Notes under the pieces: generated by a model
Databases searched by the model: none
What the model was told of the DNA's origin: nothing
What the model saw: only the letters and a program-made list of their open reading frames with translations
Assembly (NCBI GenBank): GCA_017554285.1
Contig: JAFZIQ010000199.1
Location: 1-38,836 of the forward strand
Direction: 5' to 3'
Length of the DNA stretch: 38,836 nt
From: Selenomonadaceae bacterium
GTDB taxonomy: Bacteria; Bacillota; Negativicutes; Selenomonadales; Selenomonadaceae
Translations under genes and position numbers: made by a program
In this document: positions 16,331 to 24,828 of the stretch, one piece after another
Position numbering within the stretch: the stretch's first letter is position 1
Layout of the letters: every line of letters starts with the position of its first letter

Positions 16331-17335
16331 TCATCTCTCAATCATTAAGTAAAAATTTTCTTCAGACGCGGCAAAAGTTTTAATCGCATTCATGCCGCCT
16401 TTGCTGTGGTCGAGTTTATCGTTAAGGGCGCAGAGCAATTCCAAAAAATCTTCCAACGTCAACCGCGCTTTTGCAATCGCCGTTAAGACCGCCGCAAATT
16501 CAATCGCCCGATAAACCGTAACGAACACGCGGCAATTAAATTTCTCGTCGCCTCTGAACGCGTAGGGATAAAGCCGCATGAAAAATTCGTTCACCAAATA
16601 ATTTTCAAGCACAGTCGAAAAGTTTTCGCGCAGTTGATTAAGAATATCTTTCCGATTAGCCAAATAAATTTCGACGAGTTGTTTCTTCTTATCTGCAGTC
16701 AAATGGGCGTCATACATTTCGCCGAAAATTTCAGCCAAAGTTGTCGCGTGATTTTTTTCGTCGAAGTCGGCAGATATTTTTTCGCCGAAGAATTCACAGA
16801 AATTTTCAAGCCGCTCATTTATCGACAAGTCGCGCCGTTGCAGAATTTTTATCGCCGCCTGTTGACGTTCCAAAAATTTTTCTGCCTCCGAAATTCTCTC
16901 CGTAAAGTCAAAAATTTGTCGCGCCTTGAGTACTTCGCCGATTTCAAAAGCTATCGGCTCTTCGCGCAGAAGAATTAAAATCGCGGCAACGGGACAAGTC
17001 AGCGTCATTGACTGAATAAAAATTTCTTCGCCGAGTTTGTAAGTTACACACGGAAAACTTTGACAGATTGCGGGCAAAAAATCTTCGCCGTGTTCGAGTT
17101 GCAACTTGCATAAAAAATTTTCGTCGAGGAAAGGACACGCACCCGATTCTTGCATTTTGAAAACCTGCGCGGACTCATCAACCACACGGAAAATTTCCTC
17201 TCGGTCGGGTAACGTTAAATATTTTTGGCGCGTTTCGTCGTCCAAGAAAATTTTCCAATCCCGACAACAACGCGAGCCGCAACTTTTACCGTTGCACTTG
17301 AAATTTTTAATGTAAGCAGGACGATAAATTTTCAT
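16331..17335 (-). CDS. FliB-like (flagellin lysine-N-methylase family) Cys-rich protein
   Basis: A 334-residue protein resembling the flagellin lysine-N-methylase FliB family. The N-terminal third carries the Cys cluster CNGKSCGSRCCRDWKIFLDDE (positions 14-24), then CPFLDENFLCKL and AICQSFPC, spacing typical of the iron-sulfur binding YkgJ/FliB group; the rest is helical. FliB methylates flagellin lysines in Salmonella. No flagellin gene is in the window, and many Firmicute members sit outside flagellar loci, so the substrate is open. ATG 17335 has only a weak GTGAG site but overlaps (ATGA) the stop of a 14-codon upstream frame that has a strong AAGGAG site, so translation is probably coupled. 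The downstream Lrp gene follows by five bases. Confidence 0.8.
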   Translation of the reverse strand: MKIYRPAYIKNFKCNGKSCGSRCCRDWKIFLDDETRQKYLTLPDREEIFRVVDESAQVFKMQESGACPFLDENFLCKLQLEHGEDFLPAICQSFPCVTYKLGEEIFIQSMTLTCPVAAILILLREEPIAFEIGEVLKARQIFDFTERISEAEKFLERQQAAIKILQRRDLSINERLENFCEFFGEKISADFDEKNHATTLAEIFGEMYDAHLTADKKKQLVEIYLANRKDILNQLRENFSTVLENYLVNEFFMRLYPYAFRGDEKFNCRVFVTVYRAIEFAAVLTAIAKARLTLEDFLELLCALNDKLDHSKGGMNAIKTFAASEENFYLMIER

Positions 17336-17376
17336 CTCACATAACCCTGCGAACCGTTAATCGGTAAAACTTTCAC
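17332..17376 (-). CDS. Possible 14-codon leader ORF coupled to FliB-like gene
   Basis: GTG at 17376 is preceded by AAGGAG at 17390-17385 with eight-base spacing, the best ribosome site in this gap. The frame reads MKVLPINGSQGYVR and stops at 17334-17332, overlapping the FliB-like ATG in ATGA. It may be a leader peptide for translational coupling, or the remnant start of another gene. Not recognised as a family. Confidence 0.45.
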   Translation of the reverse strand: MKVLPINGSQGYVR

Positions 17377-17442
17377 TCCAACCACTCCTTTTTATACGAC
17401 TGCGAATTATTTTGACGCGCAATGAAAAATTCCTGTTAAAAT

Positions 17443-17467
17443 AAAAAAAGCCGTCAAACAACGGCTT
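17443..17467 (-). terminator. Terminator of the csgG-like/flgT-like/bofA/mutL operon
   Basis: Minus-strand stem AAGCCGT (17467-17461) with ACGGCTT (17454-17448), six-base loop, seven T following, right after the mutL stop codon. Confidence 0.88.
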
Positions 17468-17475
17468 AAAAATTT

Positions 17476-19326
17476 TCAAGTGCGTTTAAACATTTTGGCG
17501 AGGTCGGCGGCAGAAAATTTTATAATCGTCGGTCTGCCGTGCGGACAAGTATGAGGGTGCGGCGTTTCGGAAAGTTCCTTTAAAAGAATTTCCATTTGCC
17601 GAAGATTGAGTTCCTGCCCCGCTTTAATCGCCGCCTTGCAAGCAGTCGTCGCCAAAACCGCCTGACGAATTTTTTTTGCAATGTCGTTTGAATCGTTCAC
17701 GCCGTTAAAAATTTCTTCGATAATTCCGCGCAGAAGATTTTCCGCATCGGTATCGGCGGCGTCAACCGGAACTTCCATAAGTCGAAATTCATTTATGCCG
17801 CTCGGCTCCATTGTAAAGCCCAAATCCGCAAAGACTGTCAAATTTTGTTCGATAAGTTCAGCCTCTCGCGAATCAAATTTCATAACGCGATGAATCAACA
17901 AGCCCTGCGCGGGAATTTTTTCTGCATAACCGCTTAACTTGTCAAAAAGAATCCGTTCGTGCGCCGCGTGTTGGTCGATAAGATATAAATCGTTGCCGCT
18001 CTGCGCCACCACGTAACAACGCGCCACTTGTCCGATAGGCTCAAGGTCAATGCGTAATGAGGAATGCGCAATGCGTAATGATTCGGATTCGGATTTTTCG
18101 ACGGGTTTGGAAATTTTTTCGACAGGCTCAGATTTTTTTTGCGGCTCCGGAATTTTTTCGATTTTATCGGCGGTCGTTAAGGATTTTTCAAAATCCAAAT
18201 CGTCATCGGGATTTTTCTTGCGCTCGGATTTCTGCGCGGGCTTATCCTCTTGAACTTCCTCGACAAGATTTATTTGCTTGAAGTGCGGAGTTTCGGGCGC
18301 GGCGGCTACTTCGGTTAAATCATGTTCGATTGTTTCGCGCTTGCCTTCAACAGCGTCTATCACCGCATGATAAACCGTCTTAAAAATTTTACTCTCGTCC
18401 TCAAATTTTATTTCAATCTTTTGCGGATGAACATTTACGTCGATTGAATTTTGCGGCACGTCGATTTTAAGCGCGACGAACGGAAAACCCGATTTGGGAA
18501 TCAGCGATTTATAAGCCTCGTCAATCGCCTTTGCAATCATTCTGTTATCAATGACGCGCCCATTAACTACGAACGTCTGCCAACTGCGATAACTCCTTAC
18601 CGTATTGGGCTTGCTTACAAAACCGCTCAGATTGAAATTGTCGCCTTTACTCTCCAAAGGCAAAAGCGAATCGGCTACTTCCGTACCGTAAATCGCGCTG
18701 ACAGTATCAAAAACATTGCCGTTGCCCGGCGTCGCAATCGTCGTTCGATTACCGTTTATGAATCGGAAAACAATTTCGGGGTGACTTATCGCGAGCTTGA
18801 CGACGAAATCATTAATTTTATTCGCCTCAGTCGGAGTCGCTTTTAAAAATTTAAGCCGCGCAGGCGTATTGAAAAATAAATCTTCAACCAAAATCGTTGT
18901 GCCGACTTTGCAACCGACTTCGTGAGTATCAATAATTTTCCCGCCGTCGATTGTGAGTTTCGTACCGAGTTCATCATCTGCGCGGCGTGTTTGCAAAATA
19001 AATTTCGATACAGCGGCAATCGTCGGAAGAGCCTCGCCGCGAAATCCCAAAGTGGCAATTTGAGTAAGGTCGGCAACGGTTGAAAGTTTACTTGTGGCGT
19101 GGCGTCGAATAGAAAGAACGGCATCTTCGCGAGACATGCCCGCGCCGTCATCGGTTACGCGGATTAAAGCCTTGCCGCCGTTTTGAATTTCAACTTCAAT
19201 GCGTTTCGCGCCCGCGTCTATCGAATTCTCAACAAGCTCCTTGACAACTGAGGCAGGTCGCTCAACAACTTCGCCCGCCGCAATTTTATTTATCGTATTT
19301 GAATCAAGCAGTTTAACATTAGCCAT
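17476..19326 (-). CDS. mutL: DNA mismatch repair protein MutL
   Basis: This 616-residue protein couples MutS mismatch recognition to strand incision. The N-terminal GHKL ATPase is complete: INKIAAGEVVERPASVVKELVENSIDA, TDDGAGM, RHATSKL, LGFRGEAL. A long charged linker (about 330-430) includes a heptamer array. The C-terminal domain keeps endonuclease motifs ACKAAIKAG and CPHGRPT; the main motif reads DQHAAHERILFD, with Asp in place of the usual last Glu of DQHA(X)2E(X)4E. So it is probably an endonuclease-type MutL as in most bacteria lacking MutH. Start ATG 19326. It is the last gene of a four-gene run, 10 bases after bofA. Because mismatch repair limits slippage, it is relevant to the G/C tracts in this window. 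Confidence 0.96.
   Translation of the reverse strand: MANVKLLDSNTINKIAAGEVVERPASVVKELVENSIDAGAKRIEVEIQNGGKALIRVTDDGAGMSREDAVLSIRRHATSKLSTVADLTQIATLGFRGEALPTIAAVSKFILQTRRADDELGTKLTIDGGKIIDTHEVGCKVGTTILVEDLFFNTPARLKFLKATPTEANKINDFVVKLAISHPEIVFRFINGNRTTIATPGNGNVFDTVSAIYGTEVADSLLPLESKGDNFNLSGFVSKPNTVRSYRSWQTFVVNGRVIDNRMIAKAIDEAYKSLIPKSGFPFVALKIDVPQNSIDVNVHPQKIEIKFEDESKIFKTVYHAVIDAVEGKRETIEHDLTEVAAAPETPHFKQINLVEEVQEDKPAQKSERKKNPDDDLDFEKSLTTADKIEKIPEPQKKSEPVEKISKPVEKSESESLRIAHSSLRIDLEPIGQVARCYVVAQSGNDLYLIDQHAAHERILFDKLSGYAEKIPAQGLLIHRVMKFDSREAELIEQNLTVFADLGFTMEPSGINEFRLMEVPVDAADTDAENLLRGIIEEIFNGVNDSNDIAKKIRQAVLATTACKAAIKAGQELNLRQMEILLKELSETPHPHTCPHGRPTIIKFSAADLAKMFKRT
18049..18083. repeat. Heptamer array inside mutL linker
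   Basis: Five units AATGCGT, AATGAGG, AATGCGC, AATGCGT, AATGATT in exact register. They encode ESLRIAHSSLRID in the flexible linker before the MutL C-terminal domain. The gap at 32488 carries the same unit types. Confidence 0.88.
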
Positions 19327-19336
19327 TTAATCGCCC

Positions 19337-19576
19337 CTACTTGATGAAGTTCAGATAAATCGCAAGCAAAACCAAGCCCGGCACTCCGAACACGCCGACT
19401 ATCAGCGCGTGAATGAACGTAATTTTTATCATGATTATTCCCGTCATGTTCACAAGGTAAAGAATCGCCGCGCCTATTATGCTGTTCCAAATGATTTTGA
19501 ACGGCAACTCAATTAAAAATTTCAGCGCAAGTATTATCAAAATGCCTGCCGCCAATCCGATACCAACTTCAATCAT
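19337..19576 (-). CDS. BofA-family small membrane protein
   Basis: A 79-residue protein with two to three membrane segments (about 3-22, 30-50, 53-75). The segment LKFLIELPFKIIWNSIIGAAILYLVN and the ending GVFGVPGLVLLAIYL match the pro-sigmaK processing inhibitor BofA family. In Bacillus, BofA inhibits the SpoIVFB protease during sporulation; relatives occur in non-sporulating Firmicutes with unknown role. ATG 19576 has a GGAGG site. It lies between the flgT-like gene (15 bases upstream) and mutL (10 bases downstream), so it is within one transcription unit. Confidence 0.85.
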   Translation of the reverse strand: MIEVGIGLAAGILIILALKFLIELPFKIIWNSIIGAAILYLVNMTGIIMIKITFIHALIVGVFGVPGLVLLAIYLNFIK

Positions 19577-19591
19577 CTTAATTCCTCCAAA

Positions 19592-20683
19592 TCATTTGAC
19601 GTAAATTGTCAATGTGTTATAAGCAAGTGCTTGCAAAACCAATTCGGCGGGCGTCAAAGCTTGCAACTCATTAAAGAGCGTTTGCGGAGAACCGTCGTAG
19701 CCGACATTGAAAACTGCGCGACCGCCTTCATAGCTCGAAAGATTTACATTCTTGGCGCGGTAAACTTTGCCCAATGCATTTTGTACAAGATTTATTTTGG
19801 AAAAGTCCGCGCCGTAAACAATAACCTCGACGGCTTGACGACTCGTGTACATGCCCGTTATCTGTTCGACAAAATAATTGCCCATTTGTTCGCCCGCCGA
19901 AGTCAAAGCTTTTTTGGCGGCTATCGCTTGCGAATTGTCGTAAGCCGAACCGTATTTGCCGTCCGCCGCGATAACTTGTCCCGTCTTCACGATAAACATT
20001 TTAGCCTCGACGCGAGCGCGGCAAGCTTGCATATTTGTAACTTGATTGCCGGGCAAATAATTTCCCAAATCGCCGACGCCTTCGCTGAAACTTTCTCCGA
20101 CAATCATAATATCCGCGCCGAATTTTTCGGCGGCTTGTTTCATCTGCGCAACGTTCATTGCCATAGGACTTTGATAATTTAAGCCCGTGCCGACTTCGAC
20201 GACGTTTGAAAAGCCCGCGTTGAGCAAAATTTTAACAATAGCCGTTTCGCCGCCCGAACCGTTGACGCTGTAATTCAAATGCTGTTCGGGAACGTAGACG
20301 GCGATTTTCGGATTGCGAAGTCGAACGTTGATAAGACCAAGCCGCGTCAATTCGTTCATAAGCTTTGAATCGGGTTGATCGTCGACAGTTGCATTAATCG
20401 TAACGCGCCAACCGTTTGGAATTTGTTCGCGACTCAAAACGACGTAATCATTGACGAAGCCGCGAGAGTTCATATAAATTTGGTCGTTAATCAGCATACT
20501 GTTTTGAACAAGCGTTTCCGAATCGACGAACAAACCCACAGCATCTTCAATCGCCGCTCGAAGGGCGTCATTTTCTGCCTCCGAAGGAGTTATGCCCGTG
20601 CCCGTAACCGTCACATTTTTAGCCGACGCCTCCGCGCAGATTATCATCATCAAGGCAAAAATTATAACCGCAAACTTTTTCAT
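19592..20683 (-). CDS. Secreted FlgT-like protein
   Basis: A 363-residue exported protein with signal peptide MKKFAVIIFALMMIICAEASA. The first domain (about 22-105, VTVTGTGITPSEAENDALRAAIEDAVGLFVDSET) resembles the FlgT N-terminal domain or LPP20-type repeats, in which an alanine-rich helix follows a short beta hairpin. The middle (about 120-265) resembles the FlgT/TolB-N or CsgG-like fold, with GADIMIVGESFSEGVG. The end (about 275-363) is a small alpha/beta module. In Vibrio, FlgT forms part of the flagellar H ring in the periplasm. Here no flagellar gene is adjacent. The ATG at 20683 has AAAGGAG upstream and it follows the csgG-like gene by four bases, so the two are very probably one envelope complex. 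Confidence 0.72.
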   Translation of the reverse strand: MKKFAVIIFALMMIICAEASAKNVTVTGTGITPSEAENDALRAAIEDAVGLFVDSETLVQNSMLINDQIYMNSRGFVNDYVVLSREQIPNGWRVTINATVDDQPDSKLMNELTRLGLINVRLRNPKIAVYVPEQHLNYSVNGSGGETAIVKILLNAGFSNVVEVGTGLNYQSPMAMNVAQMKQAAEKFGADIMIVGESFSEGVGDLGNYLPGNQVTNMQACRARVEAKMFIVKTGQVIAADGKYGSAYDNSQAIAAKKALTSAGEQMGNYFVEQITGMYTSRQAVEVIVYGADFSKINLVQNALGKVYRAKNVNLSSYEGGRAVFNVGYDGSPQTLFNELQALTPAELVLQALAYNTLTIYVK

Positions 20684-20687
20684 GTCG

Positions 20688-21554
20688 TCAACTCCTTTTA
20701 ACTATGTCGCCCTTTTTAACGTCGTCGAAAAATCCGTCCGTCTTGCAAACCGCGTAATCCGAACTGACTTCAACAACTTTAATTTTGCCGACTTCACTTT
20801 GTTTCATGGCGACAACTTTTCCATTGACAATGACAGGCTCCGTTTCGCGAACGACAATTAAAATTTCTCCGGGGCGAAGTCCGCTTTCCGAACCTTTATC
20901 AATGTAAATGTTCGAGCCGTCAATTTCGGCAATGCGGGCGCGGAAAGGATTAATGTTGTCAAGGTCTTTCAAAAAATTATCGGCGGCATTTTTGCAAGCG
21001 TTGTGAAAAGCACTCGCCACACTTGAGCCGCTTTTATTGCCCTCAACGATTTTGGCGGTAATAATTTCGCCCGTCTTGTTATCGACCAGCCGATATTCCA
21101 AACCGATTCGCCCTTTGAACTTGTTGACGAAGCCGCCCGCCGTTTCGCTGATACCTCCAAGCCCCAAAGCCGAGCCGATTGTTGATATGGCAGTCGCAGT
21201 CGGATTTTGTTCGATAAATGCCATTGTCACCTTGCCGACCAAAGTATAATCCGCGCCGCTTAACTTCCCAAGTTCAACGGCTTTATCAGGGTCGACGGCG
21301 ATATTTTGAAAACCTTGCTCGCGAAGTATCGCGCCCATTTGAGTTCTCTCGACTACGGTATAAGTTCCGACAGAATGTATCGCAACGATTAATTGTTCGG
21401 TCATAATCTCGGCGACTTTTTCCTCGTCGTAGCCCGAAACATTTTCAAGCGGCATAACCGCAACGCTTTTTTTGGCGGCGGCGCAGTTCAGCGAACATAA
21501 AATCGCCAGCGCACTCATTACCGCAAATATTTTCCTCATAAAATTTATAATCAT
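20688..21554 (-). CDS. CsgG-family envelope protein
   Basis: A 288-residue exported protein. The signal peptide runs to about residue 27; Cys at 20 and 24 lack a standard lipobox, so lipidation as in curli CsgG is uncertain. The CsgG domain is clear (about 29-200: KSVAVMPLENVSGYDEEKVAEIMTEQL, YTVVERTQMGAILREQGFQ, SGADYTLVGKVT, LEYRLVDNKTGEI). The C-terminal 85 residues (IAEIDGSNIYIDKGSESGLRPGEILIV) resemble the C-terminal domain of FlgT. CsgG forms the outer-membrane curli secretion pore in E. coli; no curlin gene is present here. ATG 21554 has AAGGAGG with eight-base spacing. First gene of the operon with a good promoter. Confidence 0.82.
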   Translation of the reverse strand: MIINFMRKIFAVMSALAILCSLNCAAAKKSVAVMPLENVSGYDEEKVAEIMTEQLIVAIHSVGTYTVVERTQMGAILREQGFQNIAVDPDKAVELGKLSGADYTLVGKVTMAFIEQNPTATAISTIGSALGLGGISETAGGFVNKFKGRIGLEYRLVDNKTGEIITAKIVEGNKSGSSVASAFHNACKNAADNFLKDLDNINPFRARIAEIDGSNIYIDKGSESGLRPGEILIVVRETEPVIVNGKVVAMKQSEVGKIKVVEVSSDYAVCKTDGFFDDVKKGDIVKRS

Positions 21555-21585
21555 AAGGTCGTCCTCCTTGTCGATTTTTTTTTAG

Positions 21586-21614
21586 AATATATCAGCGGCA
21601 AATTAAAAATGCAA
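21586..21614 (-). promoter_or_regulatory. Promoter of the csgG-like operon
   Basis: Minus strand: -35 TTGCAT (21614-21609), 17-base spacer, -10 TATATT (21591-21586). The divergent kinase gene starts at 21724; I see only weak plus-strand boxes (TATAAA at 21685 and 21698) for it in the remaining 130 bases. Confidence 0.6.
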
Positions 21615-21723
21615 TAAAAAAATTGCCCCGCGAAAAGTTTTCAAGGACGACATAAAATTAGGCTTGCTATCTTCAAGCAATTTTTATAAAATCTGCCTAT
21701 AAACTATTTCACGAGGTCAAGTC

Positions 21724-24700
21724 ATGGAAGAAAAAAATACGCATGAACATGAACAAGAAAAAGAGAAAAGTACAATTCCAATGGCGATAGTCGGCGGCGC
21801 GATTATTGCCGTGCTGTTAATTTTCTCTACGCTTTGGATAAATCGGAGTAACCTGAACAGTATTTCTTTGGCGGTGCATTCAGCCGGCGAAATTTATCTG
21901 CGCGAGATGACAGACAGACGCGAACAAGTCCTTAACGCCCGCATAAGCTCCCGAACAAATAATCTCCGAGCCGCACTGAGAGCATTGACGGCTAACGATT
22001 TGAAAAACCTCGACAGCTTAAAGACTTTCCTCGACCGAATGAAAATTCTTTACAGCGTCGACCTGTTCGCCTTCGTCGATGTAAACGGCAGAATTTTCAC
22101 GCCCGACGGTATCTTAGCCGATACTTCCGATTATTTTTTTGCCAATGAAAATCTCAACGAGCCGAAAATTTTTACCTACAATACCGATGTCGCCGTCGTC
22201 GTCCCCGTCAAGAATATCAAATTCGAGGGCGTCCCGATTCAAAATTGTTTCCTGCAAGTTTCAATCGAAAAATTTCTTGAGGGTATTCTGACTTACACGA
22301 CCGATTGGGAAGTTACTTTCTTTAATCTTTACCACCCGAACGGCGATTCTTTGACTGATTCGGTTTTGGAATATCTCGACGGCAATTCAAATATCTTTAA
22401 GGTTTTGGAGAAGGCAACTTTTGATGGAGGACACTCGCCCGAAAATGTCAAAAGCGATTTTGCGAACGGCAAGCAGGGAATGATTGCCTTCAATTATCGC
22501 GGCATGGACAGATCCCTTTATTATCGTCCCGTCCCGAAAACAAATTGGATGCTTTGCTATTTGGCTCGCGAAGATAAAATCGAAGAAGAAATTTCTACAC
22601 TCAATATTGAAATGCGCAATCGTTCCATGCTCCTTACGTTTATGACTGTCGTCTCAATGCTGATTGTCTTTGCGCTGATAATTTTGCAGACGCGGAAAAA
22701 TAACGCGCTCCTCCACTTGAAAAATACCATTGAGACCGAAAACCGGGTTAAGCGTCAGGAAATGGAAGAAAAACTTCGCTTGCAAACAAAAATACTCACG
22801 GAGGAAAGGCGTCGTCGTCGTCAAAGCGAAATGATTCAAGCTTTGACGGTTGATTATCGGCTGGTTTATCATTTGAATTTGGATTCGGACGAGGCAGTTT
22901 GTTATCGCGTGACGCCGGAGATGAGTGCGCAACTTAATCGCAAACCGAGTGACGTTATAAAATTCCAAGAGGCTATGGCGGCTTATGCGAAAGAATACGT
23001 CAGCCCGACCGACCGCGAAGAACTTTTGGATTTTATTAATCCCGAAAAGATTCGCGAACGCCTTGCCGATAAGGATATTATTTCTCATCGCTATCTTTGG
23101 ATTCACTACGGCGAAGAACATTTTATGATGCTTCGCATAGCCCGAATCGATAAGGGAATGCACGCTGTAGGCGTCGGCTTTGCCAATGTTGATGAAGAAA
23201 CCCATGCGACTTTGGCAAGGAATCAGGAGCTTGCGGACGCGCTCGCCGAAGCGCAACATGCCAACGCCTCAAAGACAACTTTCCTTTCCAATATGAGCCA
23301 TGACATAAGGACGCCGATGAATGCGATTATCGGCTTTACGAATTTGGCATTGCGCCACTTTGAAAATCGCAATCAAGTTAAAGACTCGCTCGAAAAAGTT
23401 TTATCGTCAAGCAATCACTTGCTCGGCTTGATTAACGATATTCTTGACATGAGCCGCATTGAAAGCGGGCGCGTCGAAGTCGCCGAACAGGAATGCAATC
23501 TTTCCGACCTTGTGCACAATCTGATTCACATTATCCAGCCGCAGATAACCGCCAAGCAACAGAAATTCCAAATCGACGCCTTCAAAGTCAAGAATGAGGA
23601 CGTTTACGCCGACCAGCTCAAGATTAATCAAGTGCTGATAAATATTTTGAGCAATGCGGTTAAATACACGCCGTCGACAGGCTCGATTTTCTTCCGCATT
23701 TCCCAATACGAATCGAAAATGCCGGGTTATGCAAAATATGAATTCCGCGTTAAAGATAACGGGCTGGGTATGAGTAAGGAATTTTTGAAACATGTATTTG
23801 ACGCCTTTGAACGCGAAGAAACTTCGACGAAGAGCGGTATTCAAGGCACGGGGCTTGGCATGTCGATAACCAAAAGAATGGTTGAACTTATGGGCGGAGA
23901 TATTACCGTCGAGAGCGAAAAGGACAAAGGCAGTGAGTTTATCGTCACGCTTGATTTGAAGTTGCAACAGAACGTTAAGCAAGTCCCGATTCAAGAATTG
24001 AAAAATCTGCGCGCCTTGATAGTTGACGATGATTTTAATACTTGCGAATCTGTAACGACAATGCTTAAGCAAATGGGAATGCGTTCAGAGTGGACGACTT
24101 CGCCGCGTGAGGCAGTTTTCCGCGCAGGACGTGCCCTTGATGATGATCCTTTTGATGCGTATATAGTCGATTGGCTTATGCCCGAACAAAACGGGATTGA
24201 AACTGTCAGGCAAATTCGTCGCGTCGTGGGAAATACCGCGCCAATAATAATTTTGACGGCTTATGATTACTCCGACATTGAAAGCGAGGCTAAATCGGCA
24301 GGCGTTACCACGTTTTGCACGAAACCTTTATTCATGTCGGATTTAAAGAATGCTCTTTCGCGAGCGATTCACGGCAACGACCAAGAAAAGAATGCTCAAA
24401 ATGAATTGGCGTCGACAGATTTCAGCGGCAAGCGCGTTTTATTGGTTGAGGATATTGAAGTCAATCGCGAGATAGCAAAGGCGGTTTTGACGGAAATAGG
24501 ACTTGACGTTGAAGACGCGGACGACGGCTCTGTTGCAGTGGATATGGTTAAGAATTCGCCGCCGAATCATTACGATATAATTTTGATGGATGTTCAAATG
24601 CCGATAATGAACGGCTACGAGGCGACAAGAAATATCCGCGCTATCAGAAGGGCGGATACAAAGACGGTTCCGATAGTTGCAATGACGGCGAATGCATTTG

Positions 24701-24804
24701 AGGAAGATAAAGAGAATGCGATTAAGGCGGGCATGGACGATCACCTTGCCAAGCCGCTCGATATTCCGAAACTCATTGAAATGCTTAAGAAATATTTAAA
24801 GTGA
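21724..24804 (+). CDS. Hybrid sensor histidine kinase with two receiver domains
   Basis: A 1026-residue membrane kinase. Order: membrane segment 1 (about 19-42), extracytoplasmic sensor domain of Cache-like size (about 43-305), membrane segment 2 (about 308-330), coiled coil (330-370), a PAS-like region (about 372-500), HisKA with phospho-accepting H526 in SNMSHDIRTPMNAIIGF, HATPase with NILSNAVKYTP, DNGLGMS and GTGLGMSI, receiver 1 with D816 (VDWLMPEQNG) and receiver 2 with D956 (LMDVQMPIMNGYEA). No output or Hpt domain is present, so signal would pass to a separate partner not seen here. ATG 21724 has GAGG upstream. It ends 24 bases before ftsW in the same direction. Confidence 0.93.
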   Translation: MEEKNTHEHEQEKEKSTIPMAIVGGAIIAVLLIFSTLWINRSNLNSISLAVHSAGEIYLREMTDRREQVLNARISSRTNNLRAALRALTANDLKNLDSLKTFLDRMKILYSVDLFAFVDVNGRIFTPDGILADTSDYFFANENLNEPKIFTYNTDVAVVVPVKNIKFEGVPIQNCFLQVSIEKFLEGILTYTTDWEVTFFNLYHPNGDSLTDSVLEYLDGNSNIFKVLEKATFDGGHSPENVKSDFANGKQGMIAFNYRGMDRSLYYRPVPKTNWMLCYLAREDKIEEEISTLNIEMRNRSMLLTFMTVVSMLIVFALIILQTRKNNALLHLKNTIETENRVKRQEMEEKLRLQTKILTEERRRRRQSEMIQALTVDYRLVYHLNLDSDEAVCYRVTPEMSAQLNRKPSDVIKFQEAMAAYAKEYVSPTDREELLDFINPEKIRERLADKDIISHRYLWIHYGEEHFMMLRIARIDKGMHAVGVGFANVDEETHATLARNQELADALAEAQHANASKTTFLSNMSHDIRTPMNAIIGFTNLALRHFENRNQVKDSLEKVLSSSNHLLGLINDILDMSRIESGRVEVAEQECNLSDLVHNLIHIIQPQITAKQQKFQIDAFKVKNEDVYADQLKINQVLINILSNAVKYTPSTGSIFFRISQYESKMPGYAKYEFRVKDNGLGMSKEFLKHVFDAFEREETSTKSGIQGTGLGMSITKRMVELMGGDITVESEKDKGSEFIVTLDLKLQQNVKQVPIQELKNLRALIVDDDFNTCESVTTMLKQMGMRSEWTTSPREAVFRAGRALDDDPFDAYIVDWLMPEQNGIETVRQIRRVVGNTAPIIILTAYDYSDIESEAKSAGVTTFCTKPLFMSDLKNALSRAIHGNDQEKNAQNELASTDFSGKRVLLVEDIEVNREIAKAVLTEIGLDVEDADDGSVAVDMVKNSPPNHYDIILMDVQMPIMNGYEATRNIRAIRRADTKTVPIVAMTANAFEEDKENAIKAGMDDHLAKPLDIPKLIEMLKKYLK

Positions 24805-24828
24805 CGGGAAGAAATACGAGGTGATTAA

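Noticed and set aside
19631..20182. 183-codon open frame on the plus strand opposite the FlgT-like gene
   Set aside because: It is an antisense shadow with no ribosome site and no recognisable domain; the minus-strand gene has a signal peptide and operon context.
21662..21703. Promoter for the hybrid kinase (TTGCTA with TATAAA) and an inverted GCTTG/CAAGC
   Set aside because: Spacer of 15 and weak hexamers, or no -35 for the second TATAAA; not strong enough to annotate.
22654..24072. Antisense open frames of 200-220 codons opposite the histidine kinase
   Set aside because: They mirror the codon pattern of the kinase and lack start signals.
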